The position numbers were made by a program, and so were the translations under genes. Shown here one piece after another: positions 8,602 to 17,819 of a stretch of 64,000 nt of DNA. This stretch comes from JAJYLM01 sp964547905. GTDB taxonomy: Bacteria > JAMCPX01. The notes under the pieces were generated by a model that was not told the origin of the DNA, searched no databases, and was given only the letters and a program-made list of their open reading frames with translations. Each line of letters opens with the position of its first letter. Within the stretch, counting starts at the first letter, position 1. The stretch spans positions 1 through 64,000 of the forward strand of contig CAZJPN010000007.1 in the NCBI GenBank assembly GCA_964547905.1, given 5' to 3'.

Positions 8602-10074
8602 TCACTCCAACTTCTTAAGCAACGGGAATAATATTACATCCCTTATAGAAGGAGAGCCGGTTAAAAGCATAACAAGCCTGTCTATGCCTATGCCTTCGCC
8701 TGCCGTAGGGGGAAGACCTGTCTCAAGTGCGTTTATATAGTCCTCATCCATTTCTTTCAACCCTTCCTCTGCAGTCTGAATCTGCTTTCTAAACCTTTCT
8801 TCCTGATCTATGGGGTCGTTTAATTCTGAGAAAGCATTTGCAATCTCTATACCTGCAATATAAAGTTCGAAGCGATCGACCTTATCCGGCTGTTTGTCGT
8901 TCCTGCGTGCAAGCGGAGAAACATCGACTGGAAAATCGGTTATAAAGGTCGGCTGAATGAGTTTTCCCTCCACTACTCTGTCAAAGAGCTCAATCTGTAT
9001 GTCAGCCACTCCTGCATTCTTATCGACCTTAAGCCTGCTCGCATCAGCGTACTGCAGAAGTTGTTCTTTATTGTTGGTGTCCTCCATTTTTATTCCTGTA
9101 TGCACGGACAGAGCTTCATAAAATCCCAGCCGTTTGAAAGGCGGGACAAGAGAAAGAGTCTGGTCACCGAATGTTATGCTGTCGTCCATGCCGAGATGCT
9201 TGAGGAGGAAAGCAAACAAGTCTTCAGTAAGCTTGATCAAGTCTTTATAATCAGCGTAAGCATAATAGAATTCAAGCATGGTAAATTCCGGGTTATGCTT
9301 TGTAGACACGCCTTCATTGCGGAAATTACGGTTTATCTCAAACACACGCTCCATACCGCCGACTACAAGCCTTTTAAGATAAAGTTCGGGTGCAATCCTC
9401 AAATAAAGAGGCATATTGAGCGCATTATGATATGTTTTGAAAGGTTTTGCAGCGGCACCGCCGGCAATCGGATGCATCATAGGGGTCTCAACCTCTATAA
9501 ATTCAAGAGATTTAAAAAATGTCCTTATTGCATCTATTATCTTTGCCCGTTTTATAAAGGTTTGCTTTACAGGCTCATTGACAATCAGATCGACATATCT
9601 TCGTCTATACCTTATCTCAATATCTTTCAATCCATGCCATTTTTCAGGCAGATCGTTCAAAGTTTTGTTCAGTATCATGAATTTCGCCGCCCTGATGGTC
9701 AACTCCCCTGTCTTTGTTTTGAAAGGTGTTCCTTCAACCCAGACGATATCGCCGGAATCGAGTAGTTGAAACGCGGCAAATTCTTTTTCATCTATCTTGC
9801 CTTTCTGAATGTAAGCCTGAAGCCTGCCGCTGCGATCCTGGATTATAATAAATGCGGATTTTCCAAAGCTGCGTATGATCATGACTCTGCCAGCTATAGA
9901 AAGTTTATCGGTTAAAACTTCGAGTTCTTCATGCGTCTTATCACCGTACAAAGACAATGCCTTAGCTGCTGTATCGGAAGGCTTTAAATTATTGGGATAC
10001 AATGAAAAACCGAGCTCTTTGAGTTGCTTTAGCTTATTGTATCTTGTTTGAAAGATTTCATTGTTTTCTCTCAT
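8602..10074 (-). CDS. lysS: Lysyl-tRNA synthetase, class II
   Basis: LysS charges tRNA-Lys in the cytoplasm. The 490-residue protein has an N-terminal OB-fold anticodon-binding domain (about 50-150) and a class II catalytic core. Motif 2 is around FEINRNFRNEGVSTKHNPEFTML and motif 3 is GIGIDRLVMLLTGSPSIRDV near the C-terminus. Length and motifs are normal. It follows prfB after about 53 bp and overlaps the permease gene downstream, making a prfB-lysS-lolC operon. Confidence 0.97.
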   Translation of the reverse strand: MRENNEIFQTRYNKLKQLKELGFSLYPNNLKPSDTAAKALSLYGDKTHEELEVLTDKLSIAGRVMIIRSFGKSAFIIIQDRSGRLQAYIQKGKIDEKEFAAFQLLDSGDIVWVEGTPFKTKTGELTIRAAKFMILNKTLNDLPEKWHGLKDIEIRYRRRYVDLIVNEPVKQTFIKRAKIIDAIRTFFKSLEFIEVETPMMHPIAGGAAAKPFKTYHNALNMPLYLRIAPELYLKRLVVGGMERVFEINRNFRNEGVSTKHNPEFTMLEFYYAYADYKDLIKLTEDLFAFLLKHLGMDDSITFGDQTLSLVPPFKRLGFYEALSVHTGIKMEDTNNKEQLLQYADASRLKVDKNAGVADIQIELFDRVVEGKLIQPTFITDFPVDVSPLARRNDKQPDKVDRFELYIAGIEIANAFSELNDPIDQEERFRKQIQTAEEGLKEMDEDYINALETGLPPTAGEGIGIDRLVMLLTGSPSIRDVILFPLLKKLE

Positions 10075-10127
10075 GCTTCCACCCTTTTTCTCTGTTTTAA
10101 ACCATTAACCTTTTTCCCCATACCTGT

Positions 10128-11247
10128 CTACTTTCTTTCCTCTGGTTCTAATCTTTTTAAAAGATATGCCTCTATAAAATCATCCAGTTTACCATCAAGC
10201 ACGCCAAACGGGTCGTTTGACTGATAATCCGTCCTATGGTCCTTCACCATCTTATAAGGGTGCAGCACGTAAGACCTTATTTGGCTACCCCATGATATAT
10301 CTTTTTTTTCAGACTCTACCTTGTCTTTTTCTTCCTGTCTCTTTCTCAATTCGAGTTCGTAAAGTCTGCTTTTCAGAAGTCTCATTGCGATCTCCCTGTT
10401 CTTAAACTGAGACCTCTCGTTCTGGCACTGAACCACTATGCCTGTCGGCATATGGGTAATCCGTACCGCCGTTTCCAGTTTATTTACGTTCTGTCCGCCA
10501 TGCCCTCCTGCCCGATACGTATCAATCCTCAGATCCTTTTCTTCTATCTGTATATTTATATCATCCTTTATCTCCGGATATACGAATACGGACGCAAATG
10601 AAGTATGTCTTCTTTTATTTGAATCAAACGGGGAAATCCTTACAAGCCTGTGTACACCGGCTTCTGCTTTTAAATAACCAAAGGCATAATTCCCATCTAT
10701 TTGCATTGTGGCATTTTTTATACCCGCCTCTTCTCCTTCGAGATAATCAAGAACTGATACCTTAAACCCCTTTGACTCACCCCACATCGTGTACATACGC
10801 ATAAGCATCTGCGCCCAATCCTGTGCCTCTGTACCACCTGCGCCTGAATTTATAACAAGTATGGCATTGTTGGTATCTTGCTCATTTTTGAATATCTCTT
10901 GTAGCTCAAGCGATTTTATATCTTTGAGCAGGTTCGTCATTTCTTTTGACAGTTGTTCGCTATAATCTTGTGAGGTGTCATCTTTTAACAGCTCCAGCAT
11001 ATCCTTTATATCTTTAGCCTCGTGTTCAAGGTAATCTACCATGTTTACAAGTTCTTCAAGCCTGCTTTTTTCTTTCAGTAAAGAGGAAGCCTTCATCCTG
11101 TCTTTCCAGAAATCGAAAGAAGACACAACATCGTTCAGCTCTTTTATACGGGAGCGCATTGATTCAACATCAAAGATGCCCCCGTATGAGGGATAATTTT
11201 GCTTCTGCCCTTTCAAGTTCCAATTTTAATGATTCATAGTTCAACAT
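10128..11247 (-). CDS. prfB: Peptide chain release factor 2, programmed +1 frameshift gene
   Basis: RF2 ends translation at UGA and UAA. The gene starts with ATG at 11247, runs 25 codons (MLNYESLK...LIRGHL) to an in-frame TGA at 11172-11170, then continues in the +1 frame from GAT (Asp-Val-Glu-Ser-Met), giving about 372 residues. The slippery CTT-TGA is preceded by CGGGGG with a 3-nt spacer, the classic RF2 autoregulatory arrangement. The +1-frame body carries the peptide-release motif GGHGGQNVNKLE and the tripeptide anticodon region RISPFDSNKRRHTSF. No Shine-Dalgarno sequence precedes the ATG. It heads the operon with lysS. Confidence 0.96.
11170..11184 (-). promoter_or_regulatory. RF2 programmed +1 frameshift site
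   Basis: On the minus strand this reads CGGGGG-CAT-CTT-TGA: an anti-SD-pairing GGGGG, a 3-nt spacer, the slippery Leu codon CTT and the TGA that RF2 itself recognises. It has the same geometry as the E. coli prfB site. Low RF2 should favour the shift and so restore RF2 synthesis. Confidence 0.93.
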
Positions 11248-11256
11248 AATTCAAAA

Positions 11257-11285
11257 ATTTAATCAGAAGTATTACCTTAAATCAA
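11257..11285 (-). promoter_or_regulatory. Candidate sigma70 promoter of prfB (near-leaderless)
   Basis: The -35 TTGATT (11285-11280), a 17-bp spacer and -10 TTAAAT (11262-11257) lie on the minus strand. Only 9 bp separate the -10 from the prfB ATG, so the predicted start is within about 3 nt of the ATG. This is consistent with the missing Shine-Dalgarno sequence. Confidence 0.4.
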
Positions 11286-11345
11286 GGAATTGATTAAGCT
11301 GAAAAATGCAATAGAAAAAAATGGCGAACAAAAATTTTATATAGA

Positions 11346-11374
11346 TTGACATCATAGGCATAATTTCATATAAT
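11346..11374 (+). promoter_or_regulatory. Consensus sigma70 promoter, predicted leaderless transcript
   Basis: A perfect TTGACA (11346-11351), an exact 17-bp spacer and a perfect TATAAT (11369-11374) stand 6 bp before the ATG at 11381. The predicted transcription start coincides with the start codon, and no Shine-Dalgarno sequence is present. Confidence 0.75.
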
Positions 11375-11380
11375 GTAACC

Positions 11381-12496
11381 ATGTCTGATAGAACTTATAA
11401 GATCCTTATCGTTGATGATGAACAGTTAGTGGTGAAACTTATCACGGATACAACAAAATCAAACGGATACCTCATCGATAGTGCACCAGACGGCGCTGCA
11501 GCCTTTAAAAAGGTAAAAGAATTCAAACCGGATATAATCTTGCTCGATATAATGCTGCCAGATATCAGCGGTTATGAAATCCTAAAGAAGCTAAAAGCGT
11601 CCCCTGCAACATGGAATATCCCAGTCATTATGATTACGGCATTGTCCGATAAGAATTCAAAATATGAGGCATTAAGCAATGGTGCTGATGATTTCTTGAA
11701 TAAACCATTCGACATAAATGAGTTACAGATAAGAATAAAAAATTCCGTAAAGGTGAAGGCTTACAACGATCTTCTGAGCAATTACAACAACACACTTGAG
11801 AAAACGGTTAAAGAAAAAACAAAAGAACTTAATGATGCGCTTCAGAATCTACACAAGTTAAATGAAACTCTGAGAAATGCTTATATAGATACGGTATTTA
11901 GGCTTACAAGGGCTGCAGAATACAAGGATGAGTTTACAGGTCAGCACCTGAAAAGAATCAGTGCATACTCTTTAATGCTTGGGGAACATATGGGATTATC
12001 AAAATCGGATAGAGAAAACATCCTTTATGCAAGTCCAATGCATGATATCGGGAAAATAGGTATTCCGGATCATATACTGCAGAAAAACAACAATCTTACA
12101 AAGGAAGAATTCGAAATAATAAAAAAACATACAACAATAGGTGCAACACTTCTAAAGGACGCTGATTCCGATGTGCTGACAATGGCACATAAAATAGCCC
12201 TTACACATCACGAAAGGTGGGACGGCAGCGGCTATCCGAAAGGACTGAAGGGTATAGAGACTCCCTTGATTGGCAGGATTGTCATGCTTGTCGATCAATA
12301 TGATGCACTTCGAAGTAAAAGGCCTTATAAACCCAAATTATCACACGAAAAAACATACGATGTTATTACAAAAGGTGACGGTAGAACCATGCCCGAGCAT
12401 TTCGATCCCGGCTTGCTTGAGGTATTCAAGAAATTATCCGACAAATTCAATGAGATCTATGATTCTTTTAAGGAAATAGAACCGGGTTTATCGTAA
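11381..12496 (+). CDS. Response regulator with HD-GYP cyclic-di-GMP phosphodiesterase domain
   Basis: This 371-residue two-domain regulator begins with a receiver domain: VDDE, phosphoacceptor Asp56 in LLDIMLPD, Thr87 and Lys108 in NKPF. A coiled-coil linker spans about 125-170. The HD-GYP domain then carries His221-Asp222 in MHDIGKIG, HHERWDGSGYPKG with GYP at 284-286, and the trailing DQYDALRSKRPY motif, all intact. RpfG-type enzymes hydrolyse c-di-GMP when the receiver is phosphorylated. No histidine kinase is adjacent, so the partner is elsewhere. It is transcribed divergently from prfB from a consensus promoter only 6 bp from its ATG. Confidence 0.93.
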   Translation: MSDRTYKILIVDDEQLVVKLITDTTKSNGYLIDSAPDGAAAFKKVKEFKPDIILLDIMLPDISGYEILKKLKASPATWNIPVIMITALSDKNSKYEALSNGADDFLNKPFDINELQIRIKNSVKVKAYNDLLSNYNNTLEKTVKEKTKELNDALQNLHKLNETLRNAYIDTVFRLTRAAEYKDEFTGQHLKRISAYSLMLGEHMGLSKSDRENILYASPMHDIGKIGIPDHILQKNNNLTKEEFEIIKKHTTIGATLLKDADSDVLTMAHKIALTHHERWDGSGYPKGLKGIETPLIGRIVMLVDQYDALRSKRPYKPKLSHEKTYDVITKGDGRTMPEHFDPGLLEVFKKLSDKFNEIYDSFKEIEPGLS

Positions 12497-12523
12497 AGAG
12501 GGAAGAACCTTCTCGGAAATTGT

Positions 12524-13117
12524 CTATCTGACTCCTGCATGTATTATCACAGATTGTATGCCCATTCTGACCAGCATGACACCGATGGATGCGAGTAGAA
12601 TGCTTGCCACTTTTCCTATTGCCATTGTCCCGCCCTCCCCTATGATTCGAACAACAACCGATGCCTTTTTCAAAACAAGATAAACTATGATCATATTCAG
12701 CGTCAAAGAAACTATCGTTGGGCCTATGCCGTAAAGATCCAGAATCAATATCGATGTCGTAAGCACTGCAGGACCGGTTATAAGCGGTATGCCTATCGGC
12801 ACAATACCTATGGAACTCGATGGATTACGCGTTGGTCTGTTGGGGTAAATAATATCGTTTATTGATAGTATCAGGAGCAGGATGCCGCCGGCTATCTGAA
12901 AATCGGCAATTGTTATACCGAGGGCGCTGAAAACAAGTTTGCCGATGGCTATAAATGATATACTAACAAGAAAAGCGGTAAGCGTAGACTGTTTTACGAC
13001 GGTAGTGTTCTGCTCAGGGGTGTAATTGGATGTAAGAGATATGAAAATCGGCAGCAATCCGAATATATCTATTGCTACGAATATCGGTATAAAAGCAAGC
13101 AGGTAATTTTTTATCAT
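12524..13117 (-). CDS. MarC family integral membrane protein
   Basis: This 197-residue protein has about six hydrophobic segments and the MarC hallmarks: FVAIDIFGLLPIFISLT at the start, GILLLILSINDI, and IVPIGIPLITGPAVLTTSILI centrally. The family lies in the inner membrane and its transport function is unresolved; the older link to multiple antibiotic resistance is not supported. It stands alone on the minus strand, convergent with the HD-GYP regulator 27 bp away. Confidence 0.88.
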   Translation of the reverse strand: MIKNYLLAFIPIFVAIDIFGLLPIFISLTSNYTPEQNTTVVKQSTLTAFLVSISFIAIGKLVFSALGITIADFQIAGGILLLILSINDIIYPNRPTRNPSSSIGIVPIGIPLITGPAVLTTSILILDLYGIGPTIVSLTLNMIIVYLVLKKASVVVRIIGEGGTMAIGKVASILLASIGVMLVRMGIQSVIIHAGVR

Positions 13118-13225
13118 ACACTTCTTATAATGAAGTACCGCACATAAGTAAAGAATTTTTACCTTTGAAGAAATTCAAAATTCAAAATTAAACATTCACT
13201 AATTAACTAAAAAATGCATTGGTGG

Positions 13226-14302
13226 TTAAAATATCTTCAGCGTATCGTAGAATGTATTGCGTTGAACAGGAATAAATCCAGCATCCTTTATCAGCTTGAC
13301 TATCTCATCCCTTTGAGCAACAAGTCTGTGTCCCGCGAGCCTCATAACATTCTCTTCAAAGAGAAGACTTCCAAGATCATTTGCTCCAAAATAAAGGGAC
13401 AACTGGCCTATGTCCTTGCCCTGGGACGACCATGACGCCTGGATGTTCGGGAAATTGTCGAGGTACAGCCGTGCGATCGCAACGATCCGGAGATATTTTT
13501 CAGCGCTGTACCTGGTCTGGACCTTCCGGCCAAGAGCCGTATTTTCTGATTTAAAATCCCATGCGATGAATGCCGTGAACCCTTTTGTTTTGTCCTGAAG
13601 GCTGCGTAATCTATCGAGGTGCTCTATAATTTCTTCCGGTGTTTCAATATGACCGTACATCATGGTCGCTGTCGTAGGTATACCCATGTTATGTGCGGTT
13701 TCCATTACCGCAAGCCATTCATCGACATGCGGCTTTGCAGGACTGATAGCCTTTCTTACTCTTTCCACGAGTATCTCGGCACCTCCGCCGGGAATGGACA
13801 TCAGACCTGCTGATTTTAATTCTGCGATAACATGTCTTATACTCATACCGGAGACCTCTGCCATCCTTATAATTTCGGGCGGTGAAAATGCGTGAATATG
13901 CATATCGGGATGGCTTTCTTTTATGAACGATACAAGCCACTTATAATATTCTATTTTTAGATCCGGATGCATACCGCCCTGCAGCAACACAGTCGTTATT
14001 CCATTTTCAGATGCCATATCAAGCTTATTCTTTAGTTCTTCGTCAGTTAACACATAAGCTTCTGCATGACCTTTGGGTCTGTAGAACGCACAAAAAAGAC
14101 ATCCGACATCGCACACATTCGTGTAGTTTATGTTTGTATCCATGACAAAACTGACAACAGATTCCGGATGGATCTTCATCCTAAACTCATGTGCATGTTT
14201 TCCAAGGATAAGGAGATCTTCCGATTCAAATAATGTCAGTGCTCCTGCTTTGGTTAATCTCTTCAATGGATTATGCAATATCTCGGATTCTATCAATGAC
14301 AT
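13226..14302 (-). CDS. mqnC: Cyclic dehypoxanthinyl futalosine synthase (radical SAM), menaquinone biosynthesis
   Basis: MqnC performs the radical-SAM cyclisation of dehypoxanthinyl futalosine in the futalosine route to menaquinone. The 358-residue protein has the [4Fe-4S]/SAM motif in NYTNVCDVGCLFCAFYR (Cys64, Cys68, Cys71). The family blocks LLQGGMHPDL, HAFSPPEI and SIPGGGAEIL follow, then TTATMMYGHIETPEE. These distinguish it from MqnE and from the F420 enzyme CofH. It overlaps the upstream zinc-ribbon receiver gene by 32 bp, so it is coupled to the dnaKJ operon. No other mqn gene is in the window. Confidence 0.92.
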   Translation of the reverse strand: MSLIESEILHNPLKRLTKAGALTLFESEDLLILGKHAHEFRMKIHPESVVSFVMDTNINYTNVCDVGCLFCAFYRPKGHAEAYVLTDEELKNKLDMASENGITTVLLQGGMHPDLKIEYYKWLVSFIKESHPDMHIHAFSPPEIIRMAEVSGMSIRHVIAELKSAGLMSIPGGGAEILVERVRKAISPAKPHVDEWLAVMETAHNMGIPTTATMMYGHIETPEEIIEHLDRLRSLQDKTKGFTAFIAWDFKSENTALGRKVQTRYSAEKYLRIVAIARLYLDNFPNIQASWSSQGKDIGQLSLYFGANDLGSLLFEENVMRLAGHRLVAQRDEIVKLIKDAGFIPVQRNTFYDTLKIF

Positions 14303-14837
14303 CGAGCAGCCTTCTGCTGAACTCTTCTTTATCCGAACCGTTTCCCTTGTTAAGGTATGCAGACGGCTTTGTAAGATTCATAATTTTTTTGAAATCTTCG
14401 TCACATTTTACAATGGAAAAAAACAGAATGGGTATTTTATGGGACAATTTTAGACCTGTTTCAATAGCTCTGACCGTTCTTGCAGCATCAATACCGTTTA
14501 TGACCGGCATATTTACATCAAGAATTATCAAATCAACGGTGGCATTGGTTTTAATAAGATCGCTCAACTGAGAAAGAAATACCCTGCCGTTCTCACTTTC
14601 TATTATATCTTTCGCAATATTGTTGCTTATCACCAATTCTGAAACCTGCTTTCTCATGATAGTCGAATCATCGGCAATGAGTATCCTGTCCATCACTTTT
14701 TTTTTGAATTCTTTCTTGGAAAGGTCAAGCCCGCATTCAGAACAATGTATCCGTTCTGTTCCCCCTGTTATCATTACAAAAGGTTCCACCATCTCGCCGC
14801 AGCTTGGGCAAAAAACTTTTGGAATTTCTCCTGCCAT
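14271..14837 (-). CDS. Zinc-ribbon plus receiver-domain protein
   Basis: This 188-residue protein has an N-terminal zinc ribbon, CPSCG and CSECG (Cys10, Cys13, Cys32, Cys35), followed from about residue 50 by a CheY-like receiver: ADDS near 56-58, phosphoacceptor Asp107 in LIILDVNMPVINGIDAA, and a Ser/Lys pair at the end. No DNA-binding or enzymatic output domain follows, so signalling is by protein contact. It begins 4 bp after dnaJ and overlaps mqnC, which places it inside the chaperone operon. The partner kinase is not in the window. The zinc ribbon could bind protein or nucleic acid. Confidence 0.85.
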   Translation of the reverse strand: MAGEIPKVFCPSCGEMVEPFVMITGGTERIHCSECGLDLSKKEFKKKVMDRILIADDSTIMRKQVSELVISNNIAKDIIESENGRVFLSQLSDLIKTNATVDLIILDVNMPVINGIDAARTVRAIETGLKLSHKIPILFFSIVKCDEDFKKIMNLTKPSAYLNKGNGSDKEEFSRRLLDVIDRIRDIA

Positions 14838-14841
14838 ATAG

Positions 14842-15951
14842 CTATTGCTGAAAAAGGTCCTTCACCTTATCAAATATACCCTTTGAGGCGGTCCTGCTGT
14901 TGGTTTTTGTGATTTCATCGAATTCTTTCAGTATTTCCTTTTGCCTGTCTGTCACATGCTTCGGTACTTCTATGTGTACTCTCACAATCTGATCTCCTTT
15001 TCTTGAATCGTAAGGACTGCTGATTCCCTTATGCTTTAAAATGAAGGTTTCGCCTGAATCCGTTCCTGCCGGTATTTTCAATTCTTCATCACCATACAAT
15101 GTAGGGGCTTTTACCGTATCACCGAGTACAGCCTGAGCATAAGATATAAACATATCCAATATGATGTTTTGCTCTTCCCTTTTGAAGAGCGGATGTTCTT
15201 TTACCTTTATAATTACATGCAAATCTCCGGCAGGACCGCCGTTATATCCTTCACTGCCTTTGCCCTGTATTCTCAATACACTATCGGTATCAACACCGGG
15301 CGGAACATGGATCTTTATCTTCTCTTCACTCAATATCCTGCCTGTACCATTGCAGTCTTTACACTTATCTATTATTTCGTATCTGCTGCCATTGCATACG
15401 TGGCAAGTTTTTGTAACCGTAAGAAATCCCTGTCTATAATTTATCTGACCAGATCCATGACATGCCCTGCATACCGTTGGCTGTGTTCCCGGTCTGGCAC
15501 CTGTTCCGGAACATTTATTACATGTAATCGTACGTTTGATGTTGAATTCTTTATCCACACCAATAACAGCCTCTTCAAATTCAAGTTCGAGTTCCGCCTC
15601 AATATCCTTTCCCCTGAATTTTCTATTCCTCGAAGATCTTCTGCCGCCAAAGAAATCACTAAAAACATCCCCTATCAGGTCCTCGAATACCGATGAGCCA
15701 AAAATATCTTCATGTCCCATACCCATTCTTTCAAAGTTATGCCCGTACATATCATACTGCGACCGTTTTTCCTGACTGCTCAATACGCTATAAGCTTCGT
15801 TTATCTCTTTGAATTTTTCCTCTGAACTTTTATCTCCGTTCGTTCTATCCGGGTGATACTGCAAAGCGAGCTTTCTGTATGCTCTTTTTATATCTGCCTC
15901 GGTTGCATCCCTTGGCACTCCGAGTATTTCGTAATAATCTTTTTTGTTCAT
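14842..15951 (-). CDS. dnaJ: Chaperone DnaJ
   Basis: DnaJ, an Hsp40 co-chaperone, delivers substrates and stimulates DnaK ATPase. The 369-residue protein has a J domain with His33-Pro34-Asp35, a short Gly/Phe segment (GGRRSSRNRKF), and a zinc domain with four CxxC pairs: CNKCSGTG, CRACHGSG, CHVCNGSR and CKDCNGTG. The third pair ends in Arg instead of the usual Gly. The C-terminal beta domains are complete. Its ATG overlaps the dnaK stop as ATGA. Confidence 0.97.
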   Translation of the reverse strand: MNKKDYYEILGVPRDATEADIKRAYRKLALQYHPDRTNGDKSSEEKFKEINEAYSVLSSQEKRSQYDMYGHNFERMGMGHEDIFGSSVFEDLIGDVFSDFFGGRRSSRNRKFRGKDIEAELELEFEEAVIGVDKEFNIKRTITCNKCSGTGARPGTQPTVCRACHGSGQINYRQGFLTVTKTCHVCNGSRYEIIDKCKDCNGTGRILSEEKIKIHVPPGVDTDSVLRIQGKGSEGYNGGPAGDLHVIIKVKEHPLFKREEQNIILDMFISYAQAVLGDTVKAPTLYGDEELKIPAGTDSGETFILKHKGISSPYDSRKGDQIVRVHIEVPKHVTDRQKEILKEFDEITKTNSRTASKGIFDKVKDLFQQ

Positions 15952-17777
15952 TCTGACTTTTTCTCCTCATTTTCTGCTTTTTGATAGAGCAGTTCAGCTA
16001 TCTTGTGTGAGAATGAACTCAATGTGTTAACGGCATTCTCCAGAACAACTGAATCTTCTGTATCTCTTTTTTTCTTGAGATCATCCATAGCTTTTAGAAT
16101 ATTGTTATAATCCTCGGTAGAGAGTAAATCTTTGTACTCATTGAGAGAGCGGGTTGTTGCATAAATGAGACCGTCGGCTTTGTTTCGCAGATCGACGAGT
16201 TCTTTTCTCTTCTTGTCGTCCATTTCATGCTGTTGTGCATCACCGATAACCTTATTTATCTGTTCTTCCGAAAGTCCGCTGCCCGCGGTAATTTTCACTT
16301 TCTGCTCTTTACCCGTGCCAAGATCTTTTGCTTTAACGTGGAGTATCCCGTTGGCATCTATATCAAAGACCACTTCTATCTGCGGTAATCCTCTCGGAGC
16401 AGGTGGTATACCTATTAACTGGAACTTGGCAAGGCTCTGATCGTCCTTTGCAAGCTCCCTCTCACCCTGCAAAACGTGTATATTCACAAAATCCTGATCG
16501 TCTTCTGTAGTTGAAAAAACCATGGTTTTTTTTGTAGGAACAGTAGTATTGCGTGGTATAACCTTCGTAAAAATCCCACCCTGTGTTTCAACACCGAGTG
16601 ACAGAGGAGTCACATCAAGCAATATAATGTCTTTTACCGTGCCTTTCAATACAGCACCTTGAATTGCCGCACCCATTGCAACGACCTCATCCGGATTGAC
16701 CTCTTTTACGGGAGGTTTGCCAAAAATCTCTTCGGCTTTTTTAACAACCGCCGGCATTCTTGTCATGCCTCCGACAAGAATTATGTTGTCAATATTCTCT
16801 TTTTTAAGATTTGCATCTTTTAATGCAAACTCGCACGGTTCCACAAGCTTATCTATGAGATTCTGCACAATGGACTCAAAATGCGTCCTCGTTACCGACT
16901 TTGTAAGATGTTTTGGGCCCGAGGCATCTGCTGCAATAAAGGGGAGATTTATTTCTGTTTCTTTCAATGTCGAGAGTTCCATTTTTGATTTTTCAGCGGC
17001 ATCCTTTATCCTCTGCATCGCCATTTTATCTCCTGTAATATCAATACCGGTTTGCTGCTTAAAATCTTCAACAAGCCAGTTTGACAGCACCCTGTCAAAA
17101 TCCTCGCCTCCAAGAAATGTATTGCCGTTTGTAGCCAGCACCTCGAACACACCCTCATTAAGCTCCAGTATCGATATATCGAAGGTACCACCACCGAGAT
17201 CGAACACGGCTATTTTCATAGCCTGATTTTTATTGAGACCGTACGTAAGCGAAGCTGCTGTCGGTTCATTAATAATTCTTAAAACATTTAACCCGGCTAT
17301 TCTTCCGGCATCTTTTGTCGCCTGTCTCTGACTATCATTAAAATAAGCTGGAACCGTTATAACAGCATCCTCTATCTTTTCACCGAGGAAATCCTCTGCA
17401 TACCCTTTCATTCTGGACAAAATGTATGAAGATACCTCTGATGGACTCATTTTTTTCCCGCCGATCTCAACCCAGGCGTCATCATTGTCTGCCTGAATAA
17501 TCTTATAAGAAACTATTTTTTTTGTTTGTTCGACTTCCGGAACATTATATTTTCTGCCGATGAGTCTTTTAACGGCAAAAACGGTGTTTTCAGCATTTGT
17601 AACAGCCTGCCTCTTTGCAAGATTGCCGATAAGAAGCGTTCCCTTATCGTTTATTGCCACCATTGAAGGAGTTGTTCTTCCACCCTCTGCATTAGGAATA
17701 ACCATAGGTGTATCACCCTCCATATACGCAACACACGAATACGAAGTACCGAGATCAATGCCTATTGTCCTTCCCAT
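15948..17777 (-). CDS. dnaK: Chaperone DnaK (Hsp70)
   Basis: DnaK is an ATP-dependent Hsp70. The 609 residues include an N-terminal ATPase domain (GIDLGTSYSCVAYMEG, later DLGGGTFDISILEL and ILVGGMTRMPAV), the substrate-binding domain from about 390 and a helical lid. It is slightly shorter than the usual ~635 because the disordered tail is brief, ending in KAENEEKKSE. The first phosphate loop has Tyr-Ser in place of the common Thr-Asn. It lies between grpE and dnaJ, all on the minus strand. No CIRCE operator is seen upstream of the cluster. Confidence 0.97.
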   Translation of the reverse strand: MGRTIGIDLGTSYSCVAYMEGDTPMVIPNAEGGRTTPSMVAINDKGTLLIGNLAKRQAVTNAENTVFAVKRLIGRKYNVPEVEQTKKIVSYKIIQADNDDAWVEIGGKKMSPSEVSSYILSRMKGYAEDFLGEKIEDAVITVPAYFNDSQRQATKDAGRIAGLNVLRIINEPTAASLTYGLNKNQAMKIAVFDLGGGTFDISILELNEGVFEVLATNGNTFLGGEDFDRVLSNWLVEDFKQQTGIDITGDKMAMQRIKDAAEKSKMELSTLKETEINLPFIAADASGPKHLTKSVTRTHFESIVQNLIDKLVEPCEFALKDANLKKENIDNIILVGGMTRMPAVVKKAEEIFGKPPVKEVNPDEVVAMGAAIQGAVLKGTVKDIILLDVTPLSLGVETQGGIFTKVIPRNTTVPTKKTMVFSTTEDDQDFVNIHVLQGERELAKDDQSLAKFQLIGIPPAPRGLPQIEVVFDIDANGILHVKAKDLGTGKEQKVKITAGSGLSEEQINKVIGDAQQHEMDDKKRKELVDLRNKADGLIYATTRSLNEYKDLLSTEDYNNILKAMDDLKKKRDTEDSVVLENAVNTLSSFSHKIAELLYQKAENEEKKSE

Positions 17778-17819
17778 TCATCCCCCTAAAATATAATATA
17801 TTTGGTTTTCAATATACAG

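Noticed and set aside
13150..13195. Short AATTCAAAATTC tandem-like motif after mqnC
   Set aside because: Only two imperfect units in AT-rich spacer; composition alone explains it.
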